A program made the position numbers and the translations under genes. From Gnetum montanum (Eukaryota; Streptophyta; Gnetopsida; Gnetales; Gnetaceae), in NCBI GenBank assembly GCA_015680685.1, contig MNCI01000270.1, positions 1,023,874 through 1,087,873 of the forward strand: 64,000 bases of DNA, written 5' to 3'. This document shows positions 46,401 to 59,900 of the stretch, one piece after another. Below the pieces are notes generated by a model, which was given only the letters and a program-made list of their open reading frames with translations, did no database searches and was not told where the DNA came from. Every line of letters starts with the position of its first letter. The first letter of the stretch is position 1.

Positions 46401-47651
46401 TTTGCCATTTTTTCTTCATTTTGAAGATGATTTAACCTCGGTTTCTTTTGCTCTTCCTCTTATAAATAAGTGGTAGCCTTAGATACATCTCATCATAGTT
46501 TGTAGAAGGTTTTCAAATGTGTAAGTTAAGCAAAGCAAACACAAATTGAGAGTGTTAGGTAGAAAAGGAAGCCACTAAGAGAATTGTGGAAGCTCTACTA
46601 GTATAAATAAGAAAGATTATTTTAATTTTCCTTTCATATGTTATCCTATTTTGTTGTGGATTTCCTATTCCTCCTCTTTTCTTTCTACTTGTCTTCAATG
46701 ATTTTAATTATTATGCTAAGATTTTGATGGATTTTTATCATTTTGGATTATTTTTTTTGGTATTTTAATTATGTTTGATCCCTCTTTCTATCTTTTGATG
46801 AATTTCTAAAATTTTGGGAACTTTGCCCAACATGCTATGAATATTTTGGAACTGCTCAAAGAATAAGCATGATTTTGTAAGACTTTTGTATAATTTTGGT
46901 TGCCATGGATTTGGCTATTGTGAAATTATTTGGATTTAAGAATCAAATAATAATATTTTTATGACCATTTCTACTCAATTGGCAGTGGAAGCCGTGAATT
47001 TTGTAGATGCCCCCATCTACATGCATAGTGGTGTGTTCTTTAGTGGTACCCATCCTATGGGAAAAGGAGTTGTTGGATGGATTTCCTACCTTGGATTTTG
47101 ATTTATAAGTTTATGTAAGGCTATGGATTTAATTGAAAACATGGCATTGAGTAGTTGAGTCTAGTGGAATTGTGGTGAGGCATAGTCAAGACCTATCCTT
47201 TCAATGATATGTGTGCCTTGGCACATGAGGATGTTAGTAGTGAGGCTATCTCCATGACCTAACCATGAGTGACTTATTTAGGATCACAAGGATAATTTGA
47301 TAATAGTAGTAAGGTTATTTTAAGAGCTATCAGTACATTCTTTTGGTAGTGAGGGTAACCAAGACCTAGCCTTCAGAGATGCTTGGTTAAAGTACACATT
47401 CTTTGAATTTTTGCTCAACAAATTTATGATATTGTTAAACATCAAAATAATTTTAAGGATAATTTGATGGTAGTAGTGAGGTTATCCTAAGATCTTATGG
47501 TTGCTATTGGCAATGAGGGTAACCAAGACCTAGCCTTCAGAAATTCCTAGATAAAATATACACTCTTTTAGAATTTTGAACTTCCTTTGGATTTTGGATT
47601 TCTTTTGGATTTTATATTTCCTTTGGATTTTGGAAAATTGTGGCCATTATG
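46400..47651. other. Unassigned AT-rich repeat with plus-strand TATA box
   Basis: TATAAATA at 46,461-46,468 on the plus strand is followed by LTR-leader-like sequence. 47,280-47,580 contains an imperfect duplication (GAGGGTAACCAAGACCTAGCC at ~47,350 and ~47,515, each after AGGATAATTTGAT...GTAGT). It may be part of another LTR; no protein is recognisable. Confidence 0.4.
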
Positions 47652-48566
47652 TGTAACAATAAAAAACATCAATGCCTAGAACACTGAGGTCCACGAGCAC
47701 ATAGTCCAAACCCAAATCCACATGAAGGGCCTATTGGAAGTGAAGACAAGGTGCCCTAGATGGTTTGGCCAATCGAACATGGACTTACCAAATGAAACAA
47801 GGTACAGCATGGTCAACCATGGTGCTAACACAAAGTGATACCAGGGTGTAGGCAGTGTTTGCAACATCCATGATGTTAAAGGTTTTGAGCATAGTTAGAG
47901 GCCTGAGGGAGGTGAGCATAGTCAAGAACAATTTCCAATGACCTTCACTACACTTGCTGAAGGTGAGTTGATTGCATTCTAGAGATAAACTGGGTGTCAT
48001 TGCTATGTTGTGAAGGTCATTGGAGATTGTTCTTGTTGTCTACACTCTCCACTACAGACTAACTACACTCTAGTTTTGGGGAGAGTGTAGTCTCAATGCT
48101 GAGCAAATTTAAGCAAAATAAGTCTCTTGCATACTACACTCTCTATAGGAGGCTAACCACACTCTCGACTGGGGATGAGTGTAGTCTCAAGCCTTGTCAA
48201 AACTTATGAAAACCTAGTCTTTTGCTAACTATTCTCTCCACTAGAGGCTAACTATGCTCTATGGAAATGGATATTGTAGTCTCAGTAGTTAGAAAAGTTT
48301 ACTACAACTTGCTTTGTGTTGACACTTAGAAAAAATTGCAAAACTAGCCTTCGTGTTAACTATGCTCTCCACAAGAGGTTGACTATGCTCTAGGGCAATG
48401 GAAAACATAGTTCCAACACTTAGAAACATTTTCAAAACTTGGCCTCCTATGCTAACCATGTTCTCCACTAGAGGTTGACTACGCTCTGGGGCAATGGAAA
48501 GCATAGTTCCAACAATTAAAAAAATTTGTAGCTAGGATGTTGTAGTCTAGATTTGATGGTGTTTCA
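47652..48566 (-). repeat. Element E 3' LTR
   Basis: On the plus strand it runs from TGTAACAATAAAAAACATCA to TTTGATGGTGTTTCA, matching both termini of B's LTR (35,871 and 38,021), but only 915 bp long. 48,038-48,530 contains about five ~95-bp units with CTACACTCTCCACTAGAGGCTAACTA, a periodic structure also seen in F. Confidence 0.8.
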
Positions 48567-49677
48567 TTGGTCCTCTTTAGTAATGTCTAGAGGAGTGGCC
48601 TGAGGGACATCGACAATTAACAACAAAACACCATAGCAAGCTTGGCACCAACATCACACTTCAATGCATGGTTGGATGTCACTGCACCATGTGTAAGAAT
48701 GCTATGGAGAGTGGTATGCTTGATGGAAAGTGAGAGGCAAGAGTAAAAGTTGTAGGTGATGTGTTGATGATTAAAGGGAGTATGAAGTGAAAATAGGATG
48801 TTATAATGCAAGGACTTCATGGTTGATAGTGACCATGACACCAAAGGGATTTTCCCTTGCAAATGTTAACCTCTTGTCGAGGTGCTTGTGAGAGAGTTAG
48901 GGTGTAGGTTTAAGGCTGGTTCAACTAGGAATTACTTTGTTTTTGGGTTGTGCTTTTTCCCTTTGAACTTTTTTTTTTGTGAGTTGAACCTTATTTGGGA
49001 TCTACACATTACTAAATTCTTGTTGCAAGGTCCTTCCCATCCAATGGGTTATGTGTCACTAGATGGAATTTGCACTGGAATGTGTCTACACAATAGATGT
49101 TTTCTCCTTAGGATGACTTATGTTGCATTTACCTAGGCTTTTACTAACTAACAGAGGTTTCCCATGGGATGAATTATGTTACGTCCACTTTGAAAGCTAA
49201 AATTTGATGTGAGGTGTGAAGAGGATGCCATGTGGTCATATCACATGAGCATTAAAAAGTTTTGCAATCTTTGCTATGTGGGAAATAAGAGGGTATTGAG
49301 ATGTAGGAGTATATGTGAGTATGCTATAATGGGAAAATGGGGATGTGCACTCTTGAGAGGCTTAACTAGTCTATTCATGGACATTGGAGTGATGTGACAA
49401 CTTAGTGTTGTGATGAGATGCAGCTTTGCATGATTGCCTAGTGCTTCGTTCTACAAACACAACTCCAAGAAGACAAAAAAGTGATAAAAAATATAAATGC
49501 AAATAGACTGTAGATGGTATAATGTAGAAGGCCACATCAGCAACATAGGTTGCATAGATTGCAAGTTCTTTATTCTAGAACTATAGTGTGCTTGCTCACT
49601 TGGTGTAGAAGGAGGACAAGGGTTATGCTCACTCACTTGCTTATCGAAGGATGGAAAAAGTTATTAATGCAAACCTA
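48567..49677 (-). other. Element E 3' UTR
   Basis: Begins (minus strand end) with the polypurine-type ACTAAAGAGGACCAA. It shares TTCCCATGGGATGAATTATG (49,150s) with B's 3' UTR. No coding frame is convincing. Confidence 0.6.
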
Positions 49678-50030
49678 ATTTAAGGTCTTAGAAAATCATG
49701 GCTTGGCTAGTTTAAGATCCTGGTAGACTGTTAGGTGCAATTTAAGGTTCTGATAAACTATGTTGTACTATATAGTCCTATCAAACACGTTGTGCCAATT
49801 TAATGTCATGGCAGACATGTTGTGCCACTTTATAGTCACAGTGGACTACTTGTTTTAAAGTCATGGTGCATTGGTTGTGCTAGTTTATGGTCATAGCATA
49901 CTGTTGGAATAGTTTATAGTAATAGTGGATATTCTATGCTAGTTTAGCATTGTATCAGATGCTCTGTGCTAGTTTATAGTCATAGCAAATTGCTATGCAA
50001 GTTTACCATCATAGCAAACAAATGCTTACC
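49678..50030 (-). repeat. Junction tandem array after integrase (element E)
   Basis: About ten units of ~33 bp: AGTTTAAGATCCTGGTAGAC grading into TAGTTTATAGTCATAGCA. Same position and repeat family as in A and B. Confidence 0.75.
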
Positions 50031-50058
50031 TTACTTTATTAACGTGTGGTGCTACATG

Positions 50059-53000
50059 CTAGATATAGTACAACTTCAAGTACGAATGGTTTACTAAATT
50101 GGAAAAATGATTTTCATCTTCATTAGCAAGCTTGAATGCTCCATTTTTGTATGCCTTAGTTACCAAGAAAGGCCCTTCCCAGTTGGTTGAGAATTTATCT
50201 ACAAGTTCACAAACAACCTTGATGACTAGGTCCCCTTTCCTGATTAGGTGCTAATGCTGGTTGTGATGATCCTTTTGCCATTATTTTTCTTGGTACCACT
50301 TGATGTGATCAAGCATACGCATGCACTCCTCCTCTATTAAGTTAAGGTCTATGGTTCTCAACCAGTTGTTTTAACCTTCATTAATGGAGTTCAAGAGGAT
50401 TACCCAGAGTGATGGAACCTGCAATTCAAGTGGAAAAATTTCTTTAGATCCATAAATGAGGCTATAATGCATCATAACTATTGATGTTTGATGCATTTTG
50501 TTGTAGGCCCACTCGATGTGTTGTGTTGGGGGCCACCAACAAGGTCATCATCAACCTTCTCTTACCTCAGGGTAGTATGGTGGTGAGAAGGAGTGTTTCA
50601 TGTGAAAGTGCCCACAAAAGACTTTGGTTTTGGTGCTACTAAACTACGGTCCATTACCTATCACTATGGTCATGGGCAACCTAAATGGGTCACTATGTTA
50701 TCTAACACAAACTTGCAAACCTACTATGATGTTGTCTTCCTAAGGGAAATGGCTTTGACCCACTTGGTGAAATATTCTATTGTGATTATTCTGAAGCTAT
50801 GCCCTGTGGAGGACTTAGGCATTATAGGTCCAATGATGTTTAGGCCCTAACATTGGAATGACCATGTGATTTGTGTTGTATGCAATTCAGTCGGTGGTAC
50901 ATGCATTAAGTTGCCATGTCATTGATAAATGTTGCACATCTTGAATTTCAAGATGCAACTACTTTCCATGTAAGGCCATTAGTGGCCTAGCCATCTAATT
51001 ATTCTTGTCATTTCCCCATGTGCTATGTGACCTCTACACAACCCTTCATGGACTTTATCAATGATTATTTTTGCTTCATTTTCACTTACGCAAGTTAATA
51101 GTATGTCATCATAGGATTTGTGACAAAATGTGTTATCACCTACAATAATGTACTACCATGAACATTTATGTACTACATCTTTTTGAGTAGTAGTTAAGTG
51201 TTGTGAAGCCTTACCTTGTAGAAGGTATGCCTTGATATCATTGTACCACTCTTTTGTGTGGGTGGTGCTAATTGTGGCTATGGATGCATCTTTGATGCTT
51301 CATGTGATAGGTGCAATGCAATCTGCCAACAAGGTGGGAAATGCATTGACGATGCTAGGCACTATGCTAAGGGCTAATGTTGCAAGTGCGTCAACAATGG
51401 CATTTTCATTTCAAGGGACATGTTGGACATCAACAATTGCAAAGCATTGGAGCAAGTGTTTTGCTAGGTCATAGTAAGGCTATAAATGTTGTGCTTTATA
51501 GGCATAGACTTCTATTACCTGATTGACCATTAGTTATGAGTCACCTTGAATCACTATGCATTGGATCCCTAGATTGCATGCTACAAGGATGCCTTAGAGG
51601 AGACCTTCGTACTCCACTACATTGTTGGTGCAAGGAAATGTTAAACGATGTGCAAAAGATCAAATCTCCCCAGAGGTAAACATGATAATAGCAGCAACAC
51701 TACCCCCTTAATAGGTTTAAGCTTTTTTGAAATGTAGGAGTGCCTCATAGTTGTCAATCACTTGGCTAATATTGCTAATGTGCTCATCCAAGAACTCAAG
51801 ATCTATAGTAGCTTAATCGTCTACTATTGAAGCTATGAGTTGTGTGGCTATTGCTTGACCTTTCGTTGAGAATTGCATGACATAATGCAAGTCAAATTTC
51901 ACTGCTATTACTTTACATCATGCAATGTGACTACTTTCATAGATATTCATTGTTATAGCTTGAAGTACTTTGCTCTTGCAAATGATGTTAACCTAGTTGT
52001 AGAAGATGTAATGCATCCACTTCTTTAGTAAGAAGAAAATGGAAAGGCAATACTTCTCCACATAATTGTATCTTGTTTCATGGGCTATTAATGCATGACA
52101 TAGATAGTAAACCTGGACCTCTATGCTATAATCTCACTTTTGGCAAAGGAAAGAAGTGATGAACATGTCAGAAGTAGCAAGGTAGATGTAAAAATTCTTA
52201 TCTCCTTGCGGAGGATGAACTATAGGTAGTTGTGCTAACTCTTGCTTAATGTTGTCAAACACTTGTTGGCATTGAGTGATCCACTCAAAGTGGGCTCATT
52301 TCTTGAGAAAATGTTGCATTGGTTGTAGCTTGTTAGTTAACTGGGTGATAAACCTACATATGAATTTTATTCTACCTTGCAACCCTCATAGCTCCTTAAG
52401 GTTAGCAAGTGGCGCTAAATTCGTTATGGCCTTAACCTTGTTGGGATCTATGCATATGCCTACTTTGGATATTACAAGGCTACGCATCCTACCCATTCTA
52501 ATGCTAAAAACACATTTCTTGGAGTTTAGCTGAAGCTCATGTTTTAGGCAATGTTTAAGTACTAAGTCATTTGTATGGTTTTGGTCCACCTTGGACTTAA
52601 CTACAATATCATCTACATAGTCATTGAGCACACTCAGCATGTAATCACTAAAGATATATGTCATTGCACATTGGTATGTTGATTCTATGTTCTTGAGTCC
52701 AAAAGGCATCCTTGTGTAGCAAAACATACCCCAAGGGGTCATAAAGGTTGTACTAATCTAGTGCTTAGGGTTGATCCTAATATGGTTGTAGCCCAAGAAC
52801 CCATCCATGAAGGATAATAAGGCATGTTCAATGGTGTTATTGATCAATTGATTAATACTAGGCAACGAGAAATCATCTTTGATGGTTGCCTTGTTTAGGT
52901 CTTGAAAGTTTATGCAAATATGTATACTCCCATTTTTCTTAGGACAACTATGATGTTGAAGACCTAGTTTGCATAGTCAATAACCTAGATGAAACTAGCT

Positions 53001-53494
53001 TTGTAAAGCTTGGTGATCTCATCACAGACTACCAATACCACCTCAAGTTTGACATTGATGCTTTTTGTTTAACTGGTTTGATGCAAGGATCCAGGATGAT
53101 GTTGTGCTAGACTAGCCAAGGATCGAGGTCAGCATGTCCTAATATGAAAATGCAAATGCTTTGATGTTATTGTTAAGAACTCTAACAATGTTTTGAGCTT
53201 ACTAGGGTTCTAGCAAAGAGCTTAGTTTCAGCATTCTCACATCATCGCTATGTGTTGTCATAGGGATTTCAATAAGGTAATTCTCTATGACATTCCCTAC
53301 CTCTAGGTCAAGGTCCTTAACTAGATAGTTGGGCTAGTCTAGTGGTGCCTCTTTAGATGCTATGTATTCACTATAGGTTGTAGGCTCGAGGTTTAGGTAA
53401 TGAGGATCAATGCATTACTTACTATTGCCATGAGGCCCAATGAGAACCAAAGGTGAGAAGATCTTCTCCTACATAGCCATGTCATGTTCTTGCA
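50059..53494 (-). pseudogene. pol: Element E pol (broken)
   Basis: Ends at TAG 50,059 after GAFKLANEDEN and YLKLYYI. RT carries MPFGLKN and YVDDIVV (about 52,610). The second RNase H is readable near 51,750-51,320 (NNVVEYEGLL, VNQVIEVYAYKAQHL). Integrase has lost the second catalytic Asp: the motif near 50,660 reads VIGNGP. The upstream end near 53,494 has a T-rich acceptor-like TTTATTTTTGCAAG. Many stops. Confidence 0.82.
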
Positions 53495-54077
53495 AAAATA
53501 AACAAATAAACTAGAAAATTATCAAGTGGTACCTATTTGACCAAGTTAATGTGCACGAATGAGAGAAAGCAATCAAATAAAATTTTCCTAAGTATACACA
53601 TAGATAGCAATTGGGGGTAAGCATGTTTGTGCCAGTTTTAAGTCTTAGCAGACCATATGCATGCTACTTTTAGGTCTTAGTAGACTAAGAACATGCCAAA
53701 CATGTCATTTTGGGGAGGGCACATCATGTTCGAGGGGGTGGAATGGACTTGGACATTTGCAAGGTAATGAAAAATCATGGTTTTGGGCTAAGTATGATTG
53801 ACTACGCTCTCACCCAACTATGTTCTTCACTACATGTTCAACGGTGAAAGTAGTCTAGGGTTAGTGGGCATTAAATAACCCTAGAAAGGTATATAAGTAG
53901 ATTTTATCTTTGGCACTTGTCATTTTTCTTGTTTCAAATGTGATGTTGAGAGCATAGTTTGTTGCTGCTTCTACCTTCTACATTGAAGCACATGCATCCA
54001 CCTAGGATTGGTAAGCATTGTTGAAGGGAAGAGAGCACTAGATTGCTTGCCAAAGACACACATGGAGGAGAGGAGGT
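53495..54077. other. Promoter-side remnant of an antisense gene (element E)
   Basis: Contains junction-array units (53,625-53,690, AGTTTTAAGTCTTAGCAGACC) and TATATAAGTAG (53,890-53,900) preceded by AATAACCCTAGAAAGG, aligning with ATAACCCTGAAGGC before B's TATA box. No matching exon 1 follows before the breakpoint at 54,077. Confidence 0.55.
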
Positions 54078-55537
54078 TGAAACACCACTAAATTTGAGTT
54101 CCCAGGTCTCACTTGAAGATTTGGCTAAGTGTCAAAACTTAGCAAATTTTTTCTAAGTGTTGAGACTACACTCCCACTATTGGGACTATGCTCCAAAGCA
54201 TAATCAACATAGTTGACACTAATAGTCTAGATCTACAAAAATTTTCTAAGTGTCAATAGTAGCTACAAATTTTTCTAAGTGTTCTAGCTACGCTCACCCT
54301 ACTAGGACTATGTCCTAAAGTGTAGTTAGCATAGTCAGCCTTGGCATACCTAGTCTTGAAAATTTTCTTAAGTGTCAAGCTAGAGTTTGCAAGATTGGGT
54401 TGGCATGGAAGAAATAGTTTGGTATATTTTCTAACTCCTAAGCCTATGCTCCCTACTATGCTCCAAAGCATAGTTAGCATAGTCTACATGAGCATGCCAT
54501 CTTTGCTAGATTTTTCCAAGTGTTAGGGCTATGCTCTCACCTCTTGGACTATGCTCTAGATCATAGTTAGTGTATCCTACACTGAGCCTCATTTTCTTAC
54601 AAGATTTGCCTAACTCCTAGGAATATGCTCTAGAGCATAGTCAGTGTAGTCTATTAGAACTACCTCTAGAAGCCTCTAGAACTTAGCACCAGCCTACATC
54701 TTAACTCCAACATTCCTTCAACAAGCAAGATCAGGAATTTTTATCCCTTTTGCACTCTCCCATTTGCCCCAAATTGTACCTACACTCGACACCACTTGAG
54801 AGAGTGGATAGCATAGTCCTAGAGCATAGTCTCCAAAATATACTATTTTTAGGTACATTGCAGTTTTTTCAACATTTGTACATGTAGTGTTAGTAGTGTA
54901 GTCACAATTTGGCAGTCTCATAGGGTCCATTGGAGCACACTAGCATAACACCATTTTGCTTCAATGGGAGAGTAGTTGGGGCTAACATAGTCTCAGCTAC
55001 CCCTCTGCCATGTGGTGCCCAATCCATGGTTCATACTATCCCTAGGCCTATAAATACCCTAGTGCTTCACATTTTAGGTGCTGACATTTTGAAGCAATTA
55101 ATGAGAAAACTTACATTTTCAGCACCCTTGCACCCAAGCACACTTGGCATTTTTGGTGAACTTTGGAACACCATTGGACACTATTGCACACCACCACAGT
55201 ACCATTGTACACTGCCTAGTGCACCATACACCATCGTAGCTCATAGGACACCACAGCAGCCAACCTAGTAGGCCCAAACTTCATGGTGGACATTAGTTCT
55301 CTACAACCAAACATCCTAAGACTATGACTATGCTACCTACTACACCTGTTTGTATACTATGTACCTCCAAAATGTTTCTTTATAGTTGACTACACTCTCT
55401 CCATTTGGGGTGGTGCCATTCTCTCTCTTACTTGCATTTTGTGCATTTTTGAATTTTCTTTCGCATTTTAGCATTCTATTTGTATTTTTCATCATTTAAG
55501 AACATACTCGCACATTCATACCCTCATTTCATGTTTG
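54078..55537 (+). repeat. Element F: truncated plus-strand LTR
   Basis: Starts TGAAACACCACT after a purine-rich stretch (GGAGGAGAGGAGGT) and resembles C's LTR. TATA box TATAAATA at 55,049-55,056. 54,100-54,660 has about five ~110-bp units with CTATGCTCCAAAGCATAG inverted words. It breaks near 55,537 without the usual CGGT..TACA end and joins RT sequence of G. Confidence 0.7.
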
Positions 55538-56477
55538 ACCAAGTTTAGGTTGTTTTCATGGTCAATAGCTTTCTTAGATTAAAAGCTATATTGTCCATGT
55601 AATCATTTAGCATCTCTAAAAGGTAATCACTAAAGATGTAGGTCATCACCTGCTGGTATGTGGCTCCTGCATTCTTTAGCCCGAAGGGCATCATTGTGTA
55701 GTAGAAGGTTCCCCAAGGAGTCATGAAAGTAGTTGCTAGCTGATGTTCTGGGTTTATGTGGATTTGGTTGTAGCCTAAGAACCCATCTATAAAGGACAGT
55801 AAGGCATAACTAGCTGTAGTATTGATGAGTTGGTCAATGCTAGGCAATGGAAAGTCATCCTTCATTATTGCCTTGTTCAGATCCCGGAAGTCTATACAAA
55901 TTTGTATACCTCCTATTTTCTTAGAAACGACAATGATGTTTGACACCCATTCTGAATAATCAACTGCACAAATGAACCCAGCCTGGTAAAGTTTAGTGAT
56001 TTCACTACGTACAGCTAATGCTATCTCTGGTTTAATCTTGTGGGCTTTTTGTTTAACCACCTTGACACGTGGGTCTAATATGATATTTTGTTGTATGATG
56101 TGTGGTTCTAAGCTTGGCATGTCTTCGTACAACCTTGCAAACACTTCGGCATTATCATTGAGGACTCTAGAGATGCTTTGTTTGACTTGTGACTCTAGTA
56201 ACAAGCTAACTTTCAATATTCTCACCTCCCCTTTGGATGTAGTCACGGGGATTTTGATAAGGGGGTTCTCAATTACATCCCCTACTTCTAAATCTAGAGT
56301 TTGGACTAGAAGTTTGGGCCAATCAAGGGATGTTTCTAAGGACACTATGTTGGTATCATAGGAAGATGGTTCAAAGTCTACCAACTCTACATTCAAGCAT
56401 CTCGTAAACCTACCATGGGGCCCTGTCAAAATTAAGGGCAAACAAAGATCATCATGTGTAGTCGTTTTCAAAGAAAC
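55538..56477 (-). pseudogene. pol: Element G RT, truncated
   Basis: An open frame of about 308 codons from 56,471. After a splice-acceptor-like TTGTTATCGTAG (AG at 56,478-56,479) it has the pre-RT block LVDFEPSSYDTNIVSLETS, then ICIDFRDLNKA, DFPLPSIDQLI, LLSFIDGFLGYNQI and MMPFGLKNAGATYQ. The catalytic motif reads YMDNI (second Asp to Asn). After this the frame runs into foreign sequence. This is the best-preserved RT in the window, but it is catalytically altered and truncated. Confidence 0.88.
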
Positions 56478-56579
56478 CTACGATAACAAGAAAACAAACA
56501 AAGTTAAGTGATACCTACTTAAGAAGGCAACATGCAATGAAATACATGTGATGCAAGTATAAAATGCTACAAAAAATTG

Positions 56580-56690
56580 CTAGTTTAAGGTCATAGAAAA
56601 CCACCACTTGGCTTGAAATATGAAGGGAATGCTAAAATTGCCAGTTTAAGGTCTTAGGAAACTGTAACTAAGCCACATTGTAAAAAAAAT
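56580..56690 (+). repeat. Junction array, antisense gene/pol (element G)
   Basis: Two units with TAGTTTAAGGTCATAGAAAACC and CAGTTTAAGGTCTTAGGAAAC, placed as in B at 26,040-26,165. Confidence 0.65.
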
Positions 56691-56853
56691 GAAGTGAAAA
56701 TTTTACTGCATTTACATGCTACACTGCAGTAGATCCATGCTATGCTATAGAGGATAGGGATGTTTCATGTCACGTGTGGGGCATGGGACATCATACGTTA
56801 TGCATGAGACATGGAACACCCTGGAAAGTAACATGTGTTTTAACCACATAGGT

Positions 56854-56865
56854 TATAAATAGGGG
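56854..56865 (+). promoter_or_regulatory. TATA box of the antisense gene, element G
   Basis: TATAAATAGGGG, 139 bp before ATG 56,993, with flanking GGATTACCTATGGTAA shared with B. Confidence 0.75.
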
Positions 56866-56992
56866 ATTACCTATGGTAATCTTGTCACTTTCACTATCAA
56901 AGCTAACACCCAGAGCATAGCATGATTGAGCTAAGATACAACATAGTAGTCATAGCGTAGTAGTCAATACACCTAAGTTTGTCAGTAGGATG

Positions 56993-59900
56993 ATGGTGTA
57001 CAAGAGTGAACACAAGTATCAGGGTCTTACCAACGTAGATGAAGGGGAGTACACCCTGCGATGTCTCACCAAGGCATGCATTGAGGAATGGCAAGAGGCC
57101 CCATCCACCCGATAAGTTGCTATGCTACCTTTTCTTTCATGGTGTAATTTATCAAGTGGAATTGTCACTATGGTAACCATGTCTTGGTTGCTATAATCAT
57201 CACTATTACTATGCAATGAGTGTTGTTGTTATGGGCTTGTTTGTCACTTTAGCTACTATGTTGTGCCTATTGCCACTCTAGCCGTAGCCACCATGGTGAT
57301 CACTACGCTATGGCTAGTGCACAACACTACCCTAGCCACCATTGTTGGGAATGGGTGATGCACCATGGCAAGGGTTTGGGAGCTTTTGGTAGATGTAGCA
57401 CACATTCAGCATAGCATACCATCCATGGAGGGAATTCTACTTTGCAAGGTTTTTTAGGCAGCATAGCACATGTGCAACGTAGCATAGCACATGCAAGGGG
57501 AGTTTTCTTTTTTTTTGCATTTTATTCTATTAAATTTCATGCAGTGGGACAAGGCTGGGGCAATGGGAATGCTATATGTTCCTTTCCATGTTGTGTCATT
57601 TTTTTCATCATGACTGATGGGCTATATTACATTTTTGGTGCCTATAACACTATGCTACTACACTGCTATAACTACTATGCTGCTACGTTATGCTGCTACG
57701 CTTATTACAGTGTTGTACTTGCTACGTTGTTATGCTTGTTACATGTCATACTTACTACGCTGCTACGCCATGCAGGGTGTAATCGTCATGCTACGCTACA
57801 CGTAACGCAACCACTATGTTGTGCAGGGCATACCTGCTACGCTATGCTACACGTAACGTAGTTGCTATGCTGTGCAGGGTATACCTACTATGCTACACTG
57901 CACATAACACTTTGCTATGCTACACGAGACTAGTCATGAAAATGGAATCAATACTTGGTGAAAAATTGCATTTGTCTCACCATACCAAGAACATACTATT
58001 TCATGCTACGCTATGTTATTCAGTAACTATCACTTGAACACTGCACTAACACTTTATGCTATGTTGTGTAGGATCATGTTGAAACCCATCCTGATCATGA
58101 TTAAGCTGGTAGGAGTTTTGTGCTACCTAAGTGCCCCGTGGTCAATGTCTCCCTTCCCCATGCATAAGTAAGAGACCAAGTAGTCTAGTTTCAGGAAGGT
58201 GCATGGGAGTTCCTAGAGTTCCTCCTTCGCCACTTCAGTGTGATAGTATGGTCACATTTGTCAGCTGAGATAGTCGTTGTTCTTGTTGAAACATTGTTGC
58301 CCGAGGCAAACCGAGGCATCTTGATGTTTATGGCTAATGGTTCTATTAAAGGCGAAGAGGCCAAGAGCTCAAATCAGCACCCAAAAGGTTTGAGATGCTT
58401 GTCTTGGATTTGGGTCATGCCCAAATTTAAGTGTTATCATAAATACAACACATTGTTCATTGCTCGTCACATGGGAACCTTCTTCCAAAATCCACCTAGG
58501 ACTGTCTATTGTGATAGTGGGTGAGTCCTATGAAGATGTTTTAGACATGTTGTATCATTTGTGTTGCATAGTTGAAATGCTTAGTGTACTCTGTATGTTA
58601 CTAGGTTTGTAATTGACAAGGATGGTCTTCAAGATCATGAGGGGACATTGGCATTGGCGCAAACAGCCTTACAAGAGTTCTCTTCTGCCAAGAACATGTG
58701 CTCTAGCATTATAGAATAACTTAGGGCTGATTTAAGAACCTATCCAACCAAGTATGCTAAGTTCTATGTCAAATGCGAGGAACTTGGATGGTTGGATGGA
58801 AAATGGGTGTCCCACCGAGCACTTACTGTGGAGGATGTTCTAGTGGAAATCCCATCATTTCCCATGCCATTCACACCCAATGTGTTAGATTATGAACTTT
58901 TTCATGTGTTCAAGTGATTGATTTTGTTTTTTTCCTTTTGTTAATTTTGTTGTTGATTATTACAGTAGTGGTTGAATCCCAAGAGGTTACAATAATCACC
59001 TCTAGACATGATGAAACTAACCTCTTTTTCAAATATGGGGAAGTGGATGAGACACAACGTTGGATATGCAATGGGGCCCCAGCCATTCTTGTTCATAATG
59101 TTTAGGAGATTGGGCTCATGGATTTATTTTTAGTAGTAAATCCAAGTGTCACGGCCGTGGAAATGCTTTCCCTAGTTGATTCTTTTTCCGAAAAGGCTAA
59201 CTGCTTCTACACATGGGTTCACAATGTGCAGGTGGTGTTTGAGATTATTGATAGCCTATTTGTAGATCTTTTTAGTGTTCCCTCCAATGGTCTACCTATA
59301 GGGAATAAGACTAGAAAGGATGTAAACCATAAAGCGGATATAGAAGAATGGCTAGGAACAAGTAAAGATTGAAAGGGGATCTACATGCATAAGGTCAAGC
59401 TAGAGGTAGCCCATAAGGTTTACCCTACCTTCCAGGCTTGTGCTTTCCCCAAGCTACTCTCCCAAGGAAAAATTCTTGAAGTAGAGCAAGCTTGAATCAT
59501 GAGGGACATCATGGAAGAAGGGGCTTGCTATAATTGGGCCAAGTACCTTTTTGAAGGTTTGTGGGCTAAAATGGTTAAGCTTCGTGGGAAGCTTGATGCA
59601 CATTTCAATGTACACTTTTTCTTCTTCATAGCTTGCCTATGATGGTTTGATAAATTCTTGGTGGTCTAAGAGAAAGGAATTTTGGATGCTGCAAGATCAC
59701 ACCTAGATATCCAAACCATGGATCTGCTAACTATTCTGCACTACTCAATCCCAAGATCCCCCAAAATCTATTAGGGAGTCTCTTTCAATATTGACAAAGG
59801 ATTAGGTGGGATGACCCTTTCATGCACCAAACAGCATTGGAGAGGCACCTCCCACTAACGCGAGAAAAGTGCTAAGGGAGGCACGTCTTATTGCTAAAGT

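Larger units (their letters stand above)
47652..54077 (-). mobile_element. Element E: 5'-truncated Tat-like element
   Basis: Minus-strand element with 3' LTR (47,652-48,566), polypurine tract, 3' UTR, tandem array, integrase, second RNase H, RT, the pre-pol acceptor, and the start of the antisense-gene promoter region. It ends abruptly at 54,077 against a plus-strand LTR, so gag, protease, the antisense coding exons and the 5' LTR are missing. Confidence 0.82.
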
